The notes: a model not told the origin generated them from the letters alone. A stretch of 64,000 bases of DNA from Haloferax sp. Q22 (GCF_001482285.1 NZ_LOEP01000056.1:62001-126000); one strand, 5' to 3'. Positions 8,387 to 17,613 are shown, numbered from the stretch's first letter. Made by a program: numbers and translations.

Positions 8387-8635
8387 ATGAACACGCAGGA
8401 GCTGCGAAAGGAGGCCCACGACGTCGACGTGACCGTCTGGGTGGGTAAGAGCGGAATCGAAGCGGTGGTCGGCGAACTCAACGACCAGTTGGCCGACCGG
8501 AACCTCGTGAAAGCGAAGTTCCTCCGGGCGGCGCTCGGTGGCACGACGGTCGACGAGGCGGCCGCCGACCTCGCCGAGCGCGTGAACGCAGAGCTGATAG
8601 AGACGAGGGGGAAGACCGCGGTCTACCACCGATGA
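8387..8635 (+). CDS. YhbY/CRM-domain RNA-binding protein
   Basis: 82 residues, a single CRM domain. The N-terminal helix is followed by the conserved loop VWVGKSGI (GxxG-type RNA-binding loop) and a C-terminal strand ELIETRGKTAVYHR. Bacterial YhbY associates with pre-50S ribosomes; the archaeal copies are thought to act in ribosome or tRNA maturation. It ends in an ATGA overlap with the following mechanosensitive channel gene and follows the RNase P subunit gene. Confidence 0.92.
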   Translation: MNTQELRKEAHDVDVTVWVGKSGIEAVVGELNDQLADRNLVKAKFLRAALGGTTVDEAAADLAERVNAELIETRGKTAVYHR

Positions 8636-9540
8636 ACGCGCTCGCAGTCCCGCTCCAACTGCAGGGTGACGGCGGCGCTGTCGGCCGGCTCCTCACCCAG
8701 CAGAACGTCCCGTACGCCGAGACGCTCGGGACGCTTTTGGGCCTCGTTCTCGGCTTCGCCGTCGTCTACATCGTCGGCAAGGCTGTCGTCTCGTCCGCGC
8801 TCAACCGCGTCCTCGACCGACGCGGCGCGGACGAGCACGCGAAAAAGCCCCTGATGAAAATCGCGACCCTCGTCGTGGCGTTCGTCGCTCTCGGCGCGGG
8901 GTTCGCGTTCGCCGGCCTCGGCAACATCCTGCAGTCGCTGGCCACCATCGGCGCGGCCGCGACGCTCGCAATCGGCTTCGCGATGCAGGACGTCATCGCC
9001 AACTTCGTCGCCGGCATCTTCATCTTCACCGACAAGCCGTTCCGCATCAACGACTGGATCGAGTGGGACGGCAACTCCGGCATCGTCGAGGACATCTCCT
9101 TCCGGGTGACGCGCGTTCGCACCTTCGACAACGAACTGCTCACCGTGCCGAACTCGCAGCTCACCGACGGCGTCATCAAGAACCCCGTCGCGAAGGACAA
9201 ACTCCGCCTGCAGGTGCCGTTCGGCATCGGCTACGACGACGACATCCAGCAGGCGACTGACATCATCCTCGACGAGGCCGAAAAGCACGACGGCATCATG
9301 ACGACGCCCGAACCGTCGGTCAGGCTGACCGAACTCGGCGACTCGTCGGTCACGCTCAAGTCGCGTATCTGGATTTCCCAGCCCAGCCGCGCCGACTTCG
9401 TGAAGACCCGCGGGGAGTACGTCACCGCCGTCAAAGAGCGGTTCGACGAGGAGGGCATCGACATCCCCTACCCGAACCGCACCCTCAGCGGCGAACTCTC
9501 GGTCGGCGGCGCAGAGCGCCTCGCGCAGTCGAACGACTGA
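8632..9540 (+). CDS. Small-conductance mechanosensitive ion channel (MscS family)
   Basis: 302 residues. Three hydrophobic segments lie within about residues 25-125. The third is the Gly/Ala-rich pore helix with IGAAATLAIGFAMQDVIANF, followed by the MscS beta-domain motif PFRINDWIEW and the RTFDNELLTVPNSQL strand. The cytoplasmic vestibule fills the rest. MscS channels open under membrane tension and release solutes on hypo-osmotic shock, a plausible need for a halophile. Start codon overlaps the YhbY stop (ATGA), so the two are coupled. Confidence 0.95.
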   Translation: MNALAVPLQLQGDGGAVGRLLTQQNVPYAETLGTLLGLVLGFAVVYIVGKAVVSSALNRVLDRRGADEHAKKPLMKIATLVVAFVALGAGFAFAGLGNILQSLATIGAAATLAIGFAMQDVIANFVAGIFIFTDKPFRINDWIEWDGNSGIVEDISFRVTRVRTFDNELLTVPNSQLTDGVIKNPVAKDKLRLQVPFGIGYDDDIQQATDIILDEAEKHDGIMTTPEPSVRLTELGDSSVTLKSRIWISQPSRADFVKTRGEYVTAVKERFDEEGIDIPYPNRTLSGELSVGGAERLAQSND

Positions 9541-9557
9541 AGAAAAGCAACGCCGAC

Positions 9558-9605
9558 CGCGGGACTCGCCCGCGACGGTCACCCGTGCGGACAACCGTCT
9601 TTTTT
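9558..9605 (+). terminator. Hairpin plus T6 terminator after the MscS gene
   Basis: A perfect 6-bp stem with a 5-nt loop (CGCGGG-ACTCG-CCCGCG, 9558-9574) is followed 25 nt later by six T residues (9600-9605). It sits between the convergent MscS and HD-domain genes, where a terminator is expected. In archaea the T-run alone may be sufficient. Confidence 0.5.
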
Positions 9606-9623
9606 CGACTCCCGACGCGCCGC

Positions 9624-10436
9624 TTAGAGTTCGATGCGCTCGACGAGCCTGTCGTCGGACTTCGTGTTGACCGCAACGATGCGGACGTGTTCTTCGAGGC
9701 CGGAGCCGTCGAGTTTCGCCTTCAGGAGGTTGTCGACCTGATAGACGCCCGCGGCGTTCACCATCTCGATTTCGACGAGGACGGGCGAGTCCTCGCCGGA
9801 CTTCAGGACGACGTTGTTGATGGCGCGGCTGGAGAGCGTGTTGATGCCGCGGCCGCCCTTCTCGTAGGGGATGCGCGACCGGCCGCGCTCCATGTCGAGC
9901 GCATCGGCGACGCGGATGACGCCGGCTTCGAGCGTGAGCGGGTCCTCCTCGCGGTGGTGACAGAGGATGGCGTGGAGGACTTCCGCCTTGATGCGGACCG
10001 CGTCGGCGACGCCGTAGAACTCGGGCAGGAAGCGGTCGAGCACGTCCGACGCGATCGGGATGGAGTAGTACGCGTGGTTGTCGCGGTGGACGATGTGACC
10101 GATGTCGTGCAGTTGCGCCGCGAGGGCGATGATGACCGCCTCGTCGGCCTCGGCGAGCCCCTGTTCGGACGCGCCGTTGAACTCGCAGCCGCCGGCCTTG
10201 AGCAGGTCATACAGCCGGAGCGCCCGGTTGCGGACGATTTCGATGTGCTTCGGGCCGTGGTCGTTGTAGCCCTTGCGCGTCACCGCGTTCACGTTCTGCG
10301 CTTCGAGGAGCGTCGTCACCTCCTCGTCTTCGAGGAGCGCGGGGAGCACCTCGTTGAGCTTCTCGTCGGGGAAGGCGTGGTCCGCCTCGGGGTCGTAGAC
10401 GCGGCCGCCGTTCAGGGTGTCTTCGATATCGCTCAT
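9624..10436 (-). CDS. HD-domain metal-dependent phosphohydrolase
   Basis: 270 residues from the ATG at 10436. Metal-ligand motifs of the HD superfamily are visible: an N-terminal His in DHGPKHIEIV (~residue 65), the HD pair in AAQLHDIGHI (~residue 113), ILCHHRE and the distal Asp in RVADALDMERGR. The conserved RSRIPYEKGG tail after the HD core is typical of a common archaeal family. It probably hydrolyses a phosphate ester or nucleotide; substrate unknown. An alternative TTG start lies 3 codons upstream but the ATG fits better. Confidence 0.85.
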   Translation of the reverse strand: MSDIEDTLNGGRVYDPEADHAFPDEKLNEVLPALLEDEEVTTLLEAQNVNAVTRKGYNDHGPKHIEIVRNRALRLYDLLKAGGCEFNGASEQGLAEADEAVIIALAAQLHDIGHIVHRDNHAYYSIPIASDVLDRFLPEFYGVADAVRIKAEVLHAILCHHREEDPLTLEAGVIRVADALDMERGRSRIPYEKGGRGINTLSSRAINNVVLKSGEDSPVLVEIEMVNAAGVYQVDNLLKAKLDGSGLEEHVRIVAVNTKSDDRLVERIEL

Positions 10437-10514
10437 GTCCCGCAAGGTGGTCGCACGGAGAGAAAAGAACTTGGGCTCCGAATCAGGTACGCTACCGCAT
10501 CGCGCGGCGGTCGC

Positions 10515-11015
10515 CTACGCGGCCTCGCTCGGTTCTTCGAGCTTCGCTGCGGCGGCCTCGACCGCCTCGTAGTCGGGTTCGACGCCGGGGTCGTCGCTGA
10601 CCCACGCGTAGGTGACCTCGCCGGCTTCGTCCACGACGAACACCGAGCGCTTCGCCACGCGGTTGACACCGAGGCTCGCGAAGTCCATCGCCACGTCGTA
10701 GGCGTCGACGAGTTCGCGGTTCGTGTCGCTGATGAGCCCGAAGTTGAGGCCGTTCTGTTCGGCGAACTCCGTCAGCGTGAACGGCGTGTCGATGCTGATG
10801 CCGTACACCGTCGCGCCGATGTCCTCGAAGTTGGCCATTTGGTCGCGGAAGGTGCACATCTCGGTGGTGCACGTGCCGGTGAAGGCCGCGGGGAAGAACG
10901 CGAGGACGATGGGCGCGTCGTCGAGGTTCTCGGAGAGCGTGAACGACTCGATGTCGCCGTCGATGTCGGTGAGCGGTGCGGTGAAGTCCGGGGCGGCGTC
11001 GCCGACTGATACCAT
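10515..11015 (-). CDS. Peroxiredoxin (AhpC/TSA, Bcp-like)
   Basis: 166 residues from the ATG at 11015 (MVSVGDAAPDFTAPL). The peroxidatic cysteine lies in FTGTCTTEMC (~residues 43-52) after the conserved FFPAAF strand; a second cysteine, four residues later, is the candidate resolving residue for an atypical 2-Cys mechanism. The enzyme reduces H2O2 or organic peroxides with thiol reductant, possibly supplied by the thioredoxin system (a thioredoxin reductase is encoded at 50.8 kb). Single gene, convergent to the HD gene. Confidence 0.92.
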   Translation of the reverse strand: MVSVGDAAPDFTAPLTDIDGDIESFTLSENLDDAPIVLAFFPAAFTGTCTTEMCTFRDQMANFEDIGATVYGISIDTPFTLTEFAEQNGLNFGLISDTNRELVDAYDVAMDFASLGVNRVAKRSVFVVDEAGEVTYAWVSDDPGVEPDYEAVEAAAAKLEEPSEAA

Positions 11016-11276
11016 ACGGATGCCATTTGGCTCCGCACACATTATTTCACCGTCGGCGGAAATTCAGGCGTCGCTGACTCGGCCGCAGACCCGTTGCCGC
11101 CGCCTCGGGCGACCGACCGCGACCGACGAGCCGGCCACAAGCTTTTCGTAGGAGTTGCGCGCCGAGACGCGTCGATTCGGCCGATACGGGAGTCTCGTCG
11201 CGCCGATATTCCGTCTTTCCAGAACCCGCAGAAGGCAAAAAGCCTATAATTGCCACTAGGTAACGCAGAAATAGCG

Positions 11277-11555
11277 ATGTTCGAGACCATCACCCCACTG
11301 TTCCCGGGACTCCCGGGCGGGCCCGAGCTGCTCGTTGTCCTGCTCATCGTGGTCCTGCTGTTCGGCGCGAACAAGATTCCGAAGCTCGCTCGGTCCTCCG
11401 GGCAGGCCATCGGCGAGTTCCAGCGCGGCCGCGAGGAGATCGAGGACGAACTCCAGGATATGAAAGGCGACGACGAAGACGAAGACGACGCGACCATCGA
11501 GAGTTCGGATGACTCGGTTTCGACCGAGTCCGCTTCGACCAAATCGTCGAACTAA
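11277..11555 (+). CDS. tatA: Twin-arginine translocase subunit TatA
   Basis: 92 residues. A short extracellular N-terminus is followed by one membrane helix (ELLVVLLIVVLLFGANKIPK), the FGxxxxPK hinge, an amphipathic helix (LARSSGQAIGEFQRGREEI) and a very acidic, Ser-rich tail: the exact TatA/E layout. TatA polymerises to pass folded proteins across the membrane; haloarchaea send most secretory proteins this way. Two Tat-type halocyanins (28444 and 53771) are encoded in this window. ATG at 11277 preferred over an upstream ATG because the family N-terminus begins there. Confidence 0.93.
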   Translation: MFETITPLFPGLPGGPELLVVLLIVVLLFGANKIPKLARSSGQAIGEFQRGREEIEDELQDMKGDDEDEDDATIESSDDSVSTESASTKSSN

Positions 11556-11633
11556 TCGCAGCTCACTCTCTCTCTTCTGCCCGCCGAGGGCGAACCACGC
11601 GATTTTTGACCAGTCCTGAACGATAGCGCCGTA

Positions 11634-11706
11634 GGGCGTGTGGCCTAGTGGACAGGGCGAGAGGTTCCTAACCTCTCGATCGCGGGTTCGAATCCCGTCA
11701 CGCCCG
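11634..11706 (+). tRNA. tRNA-Arg (anticodon CCT)
   Basis: A full cloverleaf can be drawn: acceptor GGGCGTG/CACGCCC (perfect 7 bp), D arm GCCT...GGGC, anticodon stem AGAGG/CCTCT with loop TTCCTAA (anticodon CCT at 11667-11669), and T arm GCGGG-TTCGAAT-CCCGT. It reads the AGG arginine codon. CCA is not encoded. The downstream 200 bp contain several pieces resembling its 3' end. Confidence 0.95.
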
Positions 11707-11910
11707 TTTCGCTCACTTCGTTCGCTCAGCGGCCGTTCCTGAGTCCCACTCGCACTGCTCGCGGGACTCCCGCCACGCCCGTTACGCGACGAGCGGAGTG
11801 AGCCGTGAAAACGGCACAGGGATTCGAATCAGGGAACAACTCGTAGAGTTGCGACCGAGGTTCGAATCCCGTCACGCCTGATTCGCTCAGTCCCGTCACG
11901 CCCGTTGAGG
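11707..11910. repeat. Region of tRNA 3'-end-like fragments downstream of tRNA-Arg
   Basis: The last bases of tRNA-Arg (TCCCGTCACGCCCG) recur in exact or near-exact form at ~11768-11781 (TCCCGCCACGCCCG), 11867-11880 (TCCCGTCACGCCTG) and 11890-11904 (GTCCCGTCACGCCCG). The 11867 copy is preceded by a full T-loop (GGTTCGAATCCC, 11859-11870), which pairs with an inverted copy at 11819-11830 around a small inner hairpin (CAACTC-GTA-GAGTTG, 11837-11851). Such debris is what repeated integration and excision at a tRNA gene leaves behind. No integrase is present. Confidence 0.6.
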
Positions 11911-12157
11911 CCCTCGGGCGACAGCGAGCCGTGTCAGGCTGCCTCGTACGGGATTCGCAACCCCCTCGCAAACGCCCTTTCCTCACCGCTCTTTCGTCTC
12001 CCCGACGATGAAATACCGGCCCGCAACGGCGATGACCTGTCTCCCGTGCTGCACATGTCAGAAAATCACTACCCTACGGGCGTCCCCCGATTCACCCCAC
12101 CTCACGCCGCGATAAAGCCCCAATTAAGCCGGCGGTCTGGATGCGCCGTCACGACGT
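11911..12157. other. Non-coding stretch between tRNA-Arg debris and the pilus locus
   Basis: About 250 bp with no convincing gene on either strand. It grades from GC-rich sequence into AT-rich DNA. Open frames here have no family features or start context. With the debris region before it, this makes a gene-free stretch of about 550 bp. Confidence 0.5.
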
Positions 12158-12240
12158 TCACTTATAAAATGGTATAAAAATATAACTTAAAATGGACTTA
12201 AACTGTGAATTAGCTGAGAAAAAGACTTTTCCATCGGCCC
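12158..12240 (+). promoter_or_regulatory. AT-rich promoter region of the pilus operon
   Basis: An unusually AT-rich 80-bp segment holds several TATA-like elements in a row (ACTTATAAAATGG, GTATAAAAATATAAC, ACTTAAAATGG, ACTTAAACTG) just upstream of the giant PilB-type gene. Four near-spaced boxes suggest alternative start sites or a regulator-controlled promoter. The first is ~90 nt from the start codon, so one or more transcripts would carry a leader. Confidence 0.55.
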
Positions 12241-12255
12241 GGATACCCGGTGACA

Positions 12256-15200
12256 ATGGCAACGGACGACGCCGACGGAGGGGAGCGAAAGGCGTTAACG
12301 GGTGATGTAACGCCACCCGAGGAGAGCGACACCGCTCCGGAGCAGGCGTCGAACGCGCGCGTCGGGTCGTACACGTGGGCAGACTTTCTCGACGAGTACG
12401 GAAGCGACGGCGACGTCGAAGCGCTCTACGGGACCGACCCGCGGACGCGACGCGACGCGCCCGGCACGTCCCGGTGGGAGGAAGACGACGAGCGGACGGC
12501 CTCGACGCCGACCCGGACCGACTGGGACCGCGTCGACCTCGACCCCGAGAAGTACCTCGACTGTCACCCGGTCGACGTGGCGGAGTTCATCGGTAAGCGC
12601 GGCGCGCACGCGACGAACATCAACGAGCAGTTCGAAGCCTTCTGCGACCCCGAGACGACGCCCGTCGTCAAGGACACCTGGCTGTGGGAACACTACAAGC
12701 GCGAGTACTACTACGAGGGCGACGGTTCCCGCCCGCGGGATTCCGAGGGCGAAATCGTCCGCTTCGACGGCGAGGAGGCGCTCGGTTTCGACCCCGACTA
12801 CATCGAGAACGCGCTCGCGCGGGCCGGCCAGCGCGCCGAGGAACTCGACGCCGTCGTCGAGGAGCGCACGGTCGATGTCGACCCCGAGTTCGACGAGGAC
12901 GCGTTCTTCTCCAGCGTCGACGGCACGACCACGTTGTCGAACCGCTACGACCTCGAGAAGGCCGTGCCGATGGAGAAGAAGACGCACTTCCGCGAGGTCG
13001 AGCGCTACTGGGTGAACAAGCCCTACGCGTTCGTCATCATCTTCCACTCCGTCAAGGAAAACGAGAAGAAGTACTACGTGGTCGAACCGCACCTGAACCG
13101 CATCGAAGACGACCTGACGGAGTTCCTCACGAACAAGCTTCGGACCGCCATCAAGTACGGCGACGACAGCGTCGTCGAGGGCGGCAGCGACAACCGCGGG
13201 CGAGTCATCGAGGCCGAGACGTACGAACTGCTCTCGCGGTACGACCTCTACGACCCGCCGGCGTCGGCATCCGCGACCGGCGGAAGCGACGATGGTTCGG
13301 CCGCTGACGGGGCGTCGGCTGCCTCTTCGGGCCTCGCGTCTCGACTCGGACTGGGCGGCCTTTTCGGCGGCGGAAACGGCTCGTCGGCCGACGCTTCGAC
13401 GACCGCTTCGACCCCCGGTCGGTTCGGCGGACTCGGCTCCCGACTCGGGTTGGGCTCAGTCTTCGGCGGTCGCTCACGCGACGCCGACGATGGCGAACCG
13501 CTCGGCGGTATCGACGGCATCGCCGCCCGGCCCGAACCGGCCGTCCTCGCCGACGACGCCGACGACCTGAACGACTACCAGGTGCGGAAGCTCCAGTACT
13601 ACCTCCGCCGCGACTTCATCGGCTACGAGCGCATCGACGGCATCAAACACGACATCAACGTGGAGGACATCTCCTGCGACGGCTACAACTCGCCGGTGTT
13701 CGTCTACCACTCCGACTACGAGCAGATCATCTCGAACGTCTACCACGGCCAGGGCGAACTCGACGACTTCGTCGTGAAACTCGCCCAGCGCTCGGGGAAG
13801 GGCATCTCGAAGCGACGCCCGCAGGTGGACGCGACGCTCCCCGATGGGTCGCGCGCGCAACTCACGCTCGGCCGCGAGGTGTCGGACCACGGGACGAACT
13901 ACACCATCCGTCAGTTCAAGGACGTCCCCTTCACGCCTATCGACCTCATCAACTGGTCGACGTTCTCGCTGGAGGAGATGGCGTTTCTCTGGCTCTGCAT
14001 CGAGAACGACAAGAGCCTCATCTTCGCTGGCGGTACCGCCTCGGGGAAGACCACCTCGCTGAACGCCGTCTCGCTTTTCATCCCGTCGAACACGAAAATC
14101 GTCTCCATCGAGGACACCCGCGAGGTCGAACTGCCCCAGCGCAACTGGATTGCCTCCGTCACTCGGCCGTCGTTCGCGGACGACGACAAGGGCGACGTGG
14201 ACGAGTTCGACCTGCTCGAAGCCGCGCTCCGCCAGCGCCCCGACTACATCGTCATGGGCGAGATTCGCGGCGAGGAGGGCCGGACGCTGTTTCAGGTCAT
14301 GTCCACGGGCCACACCACCTACACGACGTTCCACGCCGACTCGGTCGGCGAGGTGCTCAAGCGGTTTACGACCGCGCCCATCAACGTCTCGAAGACGATG
14401 TTCACCGCCCTCGACCTCGTGTCCATCCAGACCTCGACGCGGGTCGGCGGCAACAAGGTGCGCCGGAACAAGTCGCTCACCGAAATCAACCACTACGACC
14501 CCGAGAACGACGAGATAAACGTCCAAGACGTCTACCAGTGGCAGGCCGAGACCGACGAGTTCCTCCAGATGGGCTCGTCGAACACGCTCGAAGACATCAA
14601 GTTCGACCGCGGCTGGAATCAGGAGACGCTCGAACTGGAGATTTTCAAGCGACAGGTCATCCTCGCGTACCTCATCGACCGCGGGCTCAACACCTACACG
14701 CAGGTCGCGGCGACGTTCCAGGCGTTCATCAACGACCAGGACACCATCCTCGGGCTGATGGCGACCGACGACCTCGAACGGAGCCTCGAAGACCTCCGGG
14801 AGATGGAGTCGGTCCACATCAACATCGACCCCGAAAGCGAGGCGATGGTCCCGCGACCCGACCCGCCGGAACACGTCCGAAAGCTGGCGAAAGAAATCCT
14901 CCGCCGGGCCGAAGATGAGCTGTTTCCCGAGTACCGCGACCGCGACGTTGGCGAGGTCGCGGAGGCGCTCAACCACATGCGCGACGAGCCGGACGTGGAG
15001 GCGACGCCCGGCGAGCGGGGCGAACTCGACTCGCTCGAATCGTCGACCCGAGACCCCGAACTCGACGAGGGAACGGACCGCGACGAACTGGACGCGGGAG
15101 ACGAGACTCCCGAAATCGAGGGCGACGACGGCCCATCGTCGCTCGACGGCGAGGGCGAGACGCCGGCGCTGGAGGCCGGGCGCGACGAGGTGGACGCGGA

Positions 15201-15570
15201 CCGCGAGGGCGACGAACCGACCGGCTTCGGCGACCCCGACGGACCGTTCGGCTTCGACGACGAGCCCTCGTTCCCCGACCCCAACGACGACGACGTCGAC
15301 CTCGACGACTTCTTCGGCGCGTTCGGTATCGACGACGAGGCGAAGGCAAAGTCGGACGGCAGGGCGGGCCGAGACGGACGCGCCGAGACCGGAACCTACG
15401 GTGGCGAAACTGACGCGGCCGGAACCGACGACGGTGAACCCAACGACGCCGACGACGCAACCGACGAGACGTGGGGCGGGTTCGAGGCCGCCGAGGCCGA
15501 CGACCCGCATGAGGACGACAAGGACGACGATGCGGGCGCTCGCGGGGCCGACTCCGGAGAGGGCGAGTAG
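12256..15570 (+). CDS. Type II/IV secretion system ATPase (PilB-like), very large
   Basis: About 1104 residues, roughly twice the usual size of an archaeal PilB/FlaI ATPase. Walker A is FAGGTASGKTTS at ~residue 590; Walker B and the Asp/His boxes follow (YIVMGEIRGEEG, GHTTYTTFHADS). It powers assembly of a type IV pilus from pilin subunits at the cytoplasmic membrane. Unusual parts: a long N-terminal region, a Gly/Ser/Ala-rich insert (~335-415) containing two copies of a SRLGLG..FGG motif, and an acidic disordered C-terminal tail (~900-1104). A GTG two codons upstream (12250) is an alternative start. The stop directly abuts the PilC-type gene. Confidence 0.92.
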   Translation: MATDDADGGERKALTGDVTPPEESDTAPEQASNARVGSYTWADFLDEYGSDGDVEALYGTDPRTRRDAPGTSRWEEDDERTASTPTRTDWDRVDLDPEKYLDCHPVDVAEFIGKRGAHATNINEQFEAFCDPETTPVVKDTWLWEHYKREYYYEGDGSRPRDSEGEIVRFDGEEALGFDPDYIENALARAGQRAEELDAVVEERTVDVDPEFDEDAFFSSVDGTTTLSNRYDLEKAVPMEKKTHFREVERYWVNKPYAFVIIFHSVKENEKKYYVVEPHLNRIEDDLTEFLTNKLRTAIKYGDDSVVEGGSDNRGRVIEAETYELLSRYDLYDPPASASATGGSDDGSAADGASAASSGLASRLGLGGLFGGGNGSSADASTTASTPGRFGGLGSRLGLGSVFGGRSRDADDGEPLGGIDGIAARPEPAVLADDADDLNDYQVRKLQYYLRRDFIGYERIDGIKHDINVEDISCDGYNSPVFVYHSDYEQIISNVYHGQGELDDFVVKLAQRSGKGISKRRPQVDATLPDGSRAQLTLGREVSDHGTNYTIRQFKDVPFTPIDLINWSTFSLEEMAFLWLCIENDKSLIFAGGTASGKTTSLNAVSLFIPSNTKIVSIEDTREVELPQRNWIASVTRPSFADDDKGDVDEFDLLEAALRQRPDYIVMGEIRGEEGRTLFQVMSTGHTTYTTFHADSVGEVLKRFTTAPINVSKTMFTALDLVSIQTSTRVGGNKVRRNKSLTEINHYDPENDEINVQDVYQWQAETDEFLQMGSSNTLEDIKFDRGWNQETLELEIFKRQVILAYLIDRGLNTYTQVAATFQAFINDQDTILGLMATDDLERSLEDLREMESVHINIDPESEAMVPRPDPPEHVRKLAKEILRRAEDELFPEYRDRDVGEVAEALNHMRDEPDVEATPGERGELDSLESSTRDPELDEGTDRDELDAGDETPEIEGDDGPSSLDGEGETPALEAGRDEVDADREGDEPTGFGDPDGPFGFDDEPSFPDPNDDDVDLDDFFGAFGIDDEAKAKSDGRAGRDGRAETGTYGGETDAAGTDDGEPNDADDATDETWGGFEAAEADDPHEDDKDDDAGARGADSGEGE

Positions 15571-17613
15571 ATGAGCAACCTCGATTCGAAGACCTCTGGC
15601 GGTCTCGACCGCAGCACCGACACCCTCGGCGACGCCTTCTACCCGCTGTTTCAGCTCCTCTTCGACGAGGACGGCGAGTTCGTCGCCGACATCGAAGAAA
15701 AGCTGCAGCAGGCGCGGATGCCCGACACCGTCGAACTCTATCTCTCGCGGGCGCTTGCCGTCGGCGTCCTCGTCGGCCTCGCGCTGTGGCTCGTCGGGAT
15801 GCTCGTCGGCTACGGCGTCTTCGCGCTCGGCCTCGTCTCGGCGGACTCGGTGAGTCTCGGGATTCCGGTCGGGAGCGAGGCCACGGCGGCCACGCTCCGG
15901 TCGCTCGCGATGCCCGCGGCCGTCGTTCTCTCGGGGCTCTTCTTCGGGTCGCTCGGCTTCGCAGGCGGGTTCGGGACGCTCGTCGCGATTCCGTACTCGA
16001 CTGCTTCGGCGCGCAAACGCGAGATAAACATGCTCCTGTCGGACTCCATCTCGTTCATGTACGCCCTTTCGGTGGGCGGGCTGAACCAACTGGAGATTCT
16101 GGAGGCGATGGCGCGCGCCGAAGACACCTACGGCGAGGTCTCCCGGGAGTTCCAGAGCATCGTCCAAGAGACGGAGTACTTCGGCACCGACTACCGAAAC
16201 GCCATCCGCCAGCAGGCGATTTTGACCCCCTCGGACGACCTCTCGCAGTTCCTGACGGACATGCTCTCTATCGTCAACTCCGGCGGCAATATGCAGGGCT
16301 TCCTCGACGACAAGAAGGACAAACACCTCCGGACCGCGAAACAACAGCAAGAACAGACGCTGGAGACGATGGAGCTGTTCGGCGAGATGTACATGACGCT
16401 CTCGCTGTTCCCGCTGCTTCTCATCATCATCCTCGTCATCATGAGCATGCTCGGGGAGGCCCAGTCGAGGCTGTTGTACGCGACCGTCTACGGGCTCATC
16501 CCGCTGACCGGCGTCGGCTTCCTCGTCCTCGTCTCGACGGTCAAGCAGGACGAAATCGGCGACGGCTTCCTCAGCCCCGAAGACGAAAGCGACCGCCTGC
16601 AGGGCCAACAGCGCGAGGGGCTCATCCACATGGGGCTCGTCGAGAGCTACGTCGGCGAGTTCAGCCTCTTTTCGCGCATCAAGGACCGCGAGGGGACGTT
16701 CAAGACAAAGGAACTCCTGCGCCGCCCGCACCTATTCTTCAAGCGACACCCGCTTTTCACCCTCGCGCTGACGGTGCCTGCGGCCCTCTCGCTCCTCGCC
16801 GTCTCCGTCGTCGAAGGAGCCGCCCCGACGACGTGGGACGGAATGATAGCGAACCCCGTCTGGGGGACGTTCATCTGGTTCTACGTGCCGGTCTACCTCA
16901 TCGCGGTGCCGCTGACCGTCTTCCACGAGTGGAACGTCCACTCGCGGTCGGCCATCACGGGGAAACTCTCGGACAACCTCCGAAAGCTGTCGAGCGCGAA
17001 CGACACCGGCCAGACGCTCCTTGAATCCATCAAGACCGTCTCCGACACCTCCTCTGGGAAACTCGCCGACGAGTTCGAGGTGATGTACGCGAAGGTCCAC
17101 TACGGCATGAGCCTCAGAGAGGCGCTCGTCGAGTTCAACAACAAGTACCACATCCCGCGGCTCGCCCGGACGGTCAAGCTCATCACGAAGGCCCAGGAGG
17201 CATCGAGCCAGATAACCGAGGTTCTGACGACGGCCGCGCAGGCCTCCGAGAACCAAGACGACATCGAGCGCGAGCGCATCTCGCGGACCCGGATGCAGGT
17301 CGCCATCATCCTCATGACCTACGTGACGCTGCTGGCGGTGATGGCCATCCTGAAGACGCAGTTCCTCGACGTGATGGCCGGCCTCTCCTCGCAGGCGTCG
17401 AGTTCCGGCAGCGCGACGACCGGCGGCCCGAGTTTCGGCGGCGGCATCGACCCCGACCTGCTGTCGCTTCTGTTCTTCCACGGCGTCACTATCCAGGCGA
17501 TGCTCTCGGGGTTCATCAGCGGCTACATCCGCAACGCGGACCTCCTCTCGGGGGTCAAGTTCGTCGTCATCCTCCAGACGCTCTCGCTCGCGGTGTGGAT
17601 GGTGGTCGGCTGA
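15571..17613 (+). CDS. Type II secretion system F family protein (PilC/TadC-like membrane platform)
   Basis: 680 residues with two T2SF-type halves, each a cytoplasmic helical bundle followed by membrane helices (clusters at ~55-145, ~275-315, ~390-450 and ~570-680). The repeated bundle signature is visible (ISFMYALSVGGLNQLEILEA in the first half, a similar LSSANDTGQTLLESI in the second). It forms the inner-membrane platform driven by the adjacent ATPase. Starts at the base after the ATPase stop and overlaps the next gene by ATGA-type coupling, so the whole set is one operon. Confidence 0.92.
   Translation: MSNLDSKTSGGLDRSTDTLGDAFYPLFQLLFDEDGEFVADIEEKLQQARMPDTVELYLSRALAVGVLVGLALWLVGMLVGYGVFALGLVSADSVSLGIPVGSEATAATLRSLAMPAAVVLSGLFFGSLGFAGGFGTLVAIPYSTASARKREINMLLSDSISFMYALSVGGLNQLEILEAMARAEDTYGEVSREFQSIVQETEYFGTDYRNAIRQQAILTPSDDLSQFLTDMLSIVNSGGNMQGFLDDKKDKHLRTAKQQQEQTLETMELFGEMYMTLSLFPLLLIIILVIMSMLGEAQSRLLYATVYGLIPLTGVGFLVLVSTVKQDEIGDGFLSPEDESDRLQGQQREGLIHMGLVESYVGEFSLFSRIKDREGTFKTKELLRRPHLFFKRHPLFTLALTVPAALSLLAVSVVEGAAPTTWDGMIANPVWGTFIWFYVPVYLIAVPLTVFHEWNVHSRSAITGKLSDNLRKLSSANDTGQTLLESIKTVSDTSSGKLADEFEVMYAKVHYGMSLREALVEFNNKYHIPRLARTVKLITKAQEASSQITEVLTTAAQASENQDDIERERISRTRMQVAIILMTYVTLLAVMAILKTQFLDVMAGLSSQASSSGSATTGGPSFGGGIDPDLLSLLFFHGVTIQAMLSGFISGYIRNADLLSGVKFVVILQTLSLAVWMVVG

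Noticed and set aside
11905..12177. 90-aa frame between tRNA-Arg and the pilus operon
   Set aside because: Low-quality composition, no domain, and it reads into the AT-rich promoter region.
13474..16731. 1085-aa open frame on the minus strand opposite the PilB/PilC genes
   Set aside because: It is the antisense of two well-supported genes, has no family motif, and is composed of the Val/Arg/Asp/Leu pattern typical of reverse-frame translation in high-GC DNA.
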